Source of the DNA: an uncultured Acidilobus sp. JCHS | GTDB lineage: Archaea > Thermoproteota > Thermoprotei_A > Sulfolobales > Acidilobaceae | Direction: 5' to 3' | Assembly (NCBI GenBank): GCA_000495735.1 | Contig: AYMD01000011.1 | Span: 14,473-46,882, forward strand | DNA: 32,410 nt | In this document: one piece after another, positions 31,200 through 32,410 of the stretch | How positions within the stretch are numbered: the first letter of the stretch is position 1 | Layout: each line of letters opens with the position of its first letter | Notes under the pieces: generated by a model | Databases searched by the model: none | Told to the model about the DNA's origin: nothing | Seen by the model: the letters and a program-made list of their open reading frames with translations, nothing else | Program-made: the position numbers and the translations under genes

Positions 31200-31919
31200 T
31201 TGGAGCTGCTGGCAGAGCTCCCGCCGCAGAGGTCCGCCGAGAGGTTGCTTGGCCTTGCCAGCGAGCTATCAAGGCTTGCGGACGCCATTGACGTCCCTGA
31301 CGCCCCCTTGGGCCTCCCAGCCCCCTCGTCCGCCCTGGCCTCGGCCATCATAAGGTCCCGCCTCTCGCCTCCCCCTGAGGTGGTGGCCCACCTGAGGCTC
31401 CTTGACGTGAGCGGGCTCGGCGCCCTCAACATAGCCAAGGGGCTTGAGCTGGCCGGGGTCTCGAGGCTCCTCCTGCTCAGGGGGGACGCGCCTGCCGTGG
31501 GGGACCCCTGCAACAACGAGCCTGAGTTCGTGATGAACACGCTCAGGTCCTCAGGAGTCAAGCTTAAGCTCGGCCTCCTCCTGAGCCTCGCGAAGCCCCT
31601 CGAAGAGGTTATGAGGAGGGTCAGGGCCAGGGCCGACTTCTACTTCGTCACAAGGCCCTGGTGGTCCCCGGCCCTCGGAGACGTCCGCAGGGAGGCCGGC
31701 GCCCTGGGCTCAAGGGTTTACGTGTACCTGGTGGTTGAGACCCCCCGCAACGCCCATGTACTCGCAGGCTTGCCGGCCGAGGAGAAGGTAAGGGAGGGCC
31801 AGGTAGCCCAGGCCGCGCTTCGGCTCTCAGAGGCCGTCGACGGCGTGATAATATCGTCGCCAGGGGACAGGGAGGCCCTGCTCAGGTCCCTCAGGGAGGT
31901 CAGGGAGGCCCTGGGCTAG
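31200..31919 (+). CDS. Methylenetetrahydrofolate reductase-like protein, short archaeal form
   Basis: 239 residues resembling a shortened MetF TIM barrel. Seen are ELPPQRS at the N terminus (the Glu that activates the substrate in MetF lies in such a motif), AIDVPDAPLGLP, VVAHLRLLDVSG, LLLLRGDAPAVGDP on the flavin side, and DFYFVTRPWWSPAL. It would reduce methylene-tetrahydrofolate (or a pterin analogue) to the methyl form. The electron donor is not evident and the chain is shorter than the roughly 290 residues of MetF. Start TTG 31200. A folate cyclo-ligase is also in this window. It converges with an MFS gene, the stops overlapping. Confidence 0.78.
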   Translation: MELLAELPPQRSAERLLGLASELSRLADAIDVPDAPLGLPAPSSALASAIIRSRLSPPPEVVAHLRLLDVSGLGALNIAKGLELAGVSRLLLLRGDAPAVGDPCNNEPEFVMNTLRSSGVKLKLGLLLSLAKPLEEVMRRVRARADFYFVTRPWWSPALGDVRREAGALGSRVYVYLVVETPRNAHVLAGLPAEEKVREGQVAQAALRLSEAVDGVIISSPGDREALLRSLREVREALG

Positions 31920-32410
31920 AGCGTCAGGAAGAGGCTGGCCGCGGCCGCCCTGGCTATAGCCACGTAGAGGAACATGGGCCTCAGGACGCCGACCCCGTAG
32001 GCGCGCTCCAGGACCTCATAGGTTATGCCGCCAGCCTCGCCGCCTATCAGGGCCCCAACGCCCATCAGGACGCTGTAGGTCCCTATGGCGGCCCTCCTGT
32101 CCTCAGCTGTGTCAACAAGGTATGAGAAGTAGGCGACGTTATTGATGGAGTTCGCGAGCCCCGCCAGGAGCTGGGAGACGTATATGCCGTACACGTTAGG
32201 GGAGAGGGCGTAAGCTAGGGCGAAGAAAGTGTTCATGAGCCTCCCTATGAACATGGAGAGCTTGAGCCTCCTGGCTATGAAGCCCCCTATGAACCTCTGA
32301 ACCACAACTGTTGACGAGGTAGCTATCACGTTAATTACCGCCCCCTGGGCCGTCGTCATCTTGAATATGTAGATCTGCGCCAGGGGGAAGAGGGGCCAGG
32401 CGAACGACCG
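31916..32410 (-). CDS. MFS transporter, C-terminal part (cut by window edge)
   Basis: The frame stays open to the right edge (AWPLFPLAQIYIFKMTTAQG), so the start lies outside and the ATG at 32359 is internal. About 164 residues are visible, covering the last five or six helices; VVVQRFIGGFIARRLKLSMF is the loop that mirrors the MFS signature in the second half, and LVDTAEDRRAAIGTYSVLMG is the usual late motif. The substrate cannot be told. The stop codon overlaps that of the MTHFR-like gene (CTAG). Confidence 0.85.
   Translation of the reverse strand, partial: RSFAWPLFPLAQIYIFKMTTAQGAVINVIATSSTVVVQRFIGGFIARRLKLSMFIGRLMNTFFALAYALSPNVYGIYVSQLLAGLANSINNVAYFSYLVDTAEDRRAAIGTYSVLMGVGALIGGEAGGITYEVLERAYGVGVLRPMFLYVAIARAAAASLFLTL

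Overview
The window looks like chromosomal DNA of a thermoacidophilic crenarchaeote (Thermoproteota), most like an Acidilobus-type organism. This is inferred from very GC-rich coding DNA dominated by AGG arginine codons, frequent TTG and GTG starts, archaeal promoters with TATA boxes of the CTTAAA type and short or absent leaders, and gene content that includes KEOPS subunits, PCNA, NurA-HerA, DGGGP synthase and eukaryote-type ribosomal proteins. I saw no rRNA, tRNA or CRISPR array.

Layout. 1-847 (minus): Nnr NAD(P)H-hydrate repair enzyme, cut by the left edge and carrying an apparent one-base frameshift. 933-4047 (plus): a translation-fidelity run of S24e, S27ae, Kae1, Bud32, ITPase and a small unknown protein. 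4036-6530 (minus): indolepyruvate:ferredoxin oxidoreductase IorB and IorA. 6693-7606 (plus): an MJ0936-type phosphodiesterase and a JAMM protease. 7684-10849: a fused two-domain sugar ABC permease diverging from its substrate-binding protein, with a 16-bp perfect palindrome in the shared promoter; no ATPase is present. 10851-11594: 5-formyltetrahydrofolate cyclo-ligase. 11591-13510: an IS607-type element (TnpA serine recombinase and TnpB). 13589-14468: a lysine exporter LysO in two pieces. 14469-17166: a sparse region with decayed sequence, a solo IS-like end, one orphan exported glycoprotein-like protein and a membrane-protein pseudogene. 17167-19855 (minus): a dUTPase/dCTP deaminase-family protein and a GH31 alpha-xylosidase. 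20086-22117: an MFS carrier and a GT2 glycosyltransferase. 22440-25804: NurA-HerA. 25809-27360: a TnpB-only IS200/IS605-group element. 27416-29371: PduO-type cobalamin adenosyltransferase and a divergent aldehyde dehydrogenase. 29357-30238 (minus): PCNA with a long acidic tail. 30307-31919: archaeal-lipid prenyltransferase and a short MTHFR-like protein. 31916-32410 (minus): the C-terminal part of an MFS carrier, cut by the right edge.

Themes. Genome packing is tight: convergent neighbours repeatedly share stop codons. A hairpin built on GCCCTTAAGGGC ends the TnpB-only element and recurs alone at several intergenic sites, suggesting dispersed transposon ends or guide-RNA-like units. Two genes (kae1 and the cyclo-ligase) have no ATG/GTG/TTG at the conserved start, only CTG behind a good Shine-Dalgarno motif. 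Other oddities are the TnpB lacking the usual RuvC-II glutamate, the PCNA tail that resembles a ribosomal stalk tail, and the aldehyde dehydrogenase that keeps its cysteine but lacks two other hallmark residues.
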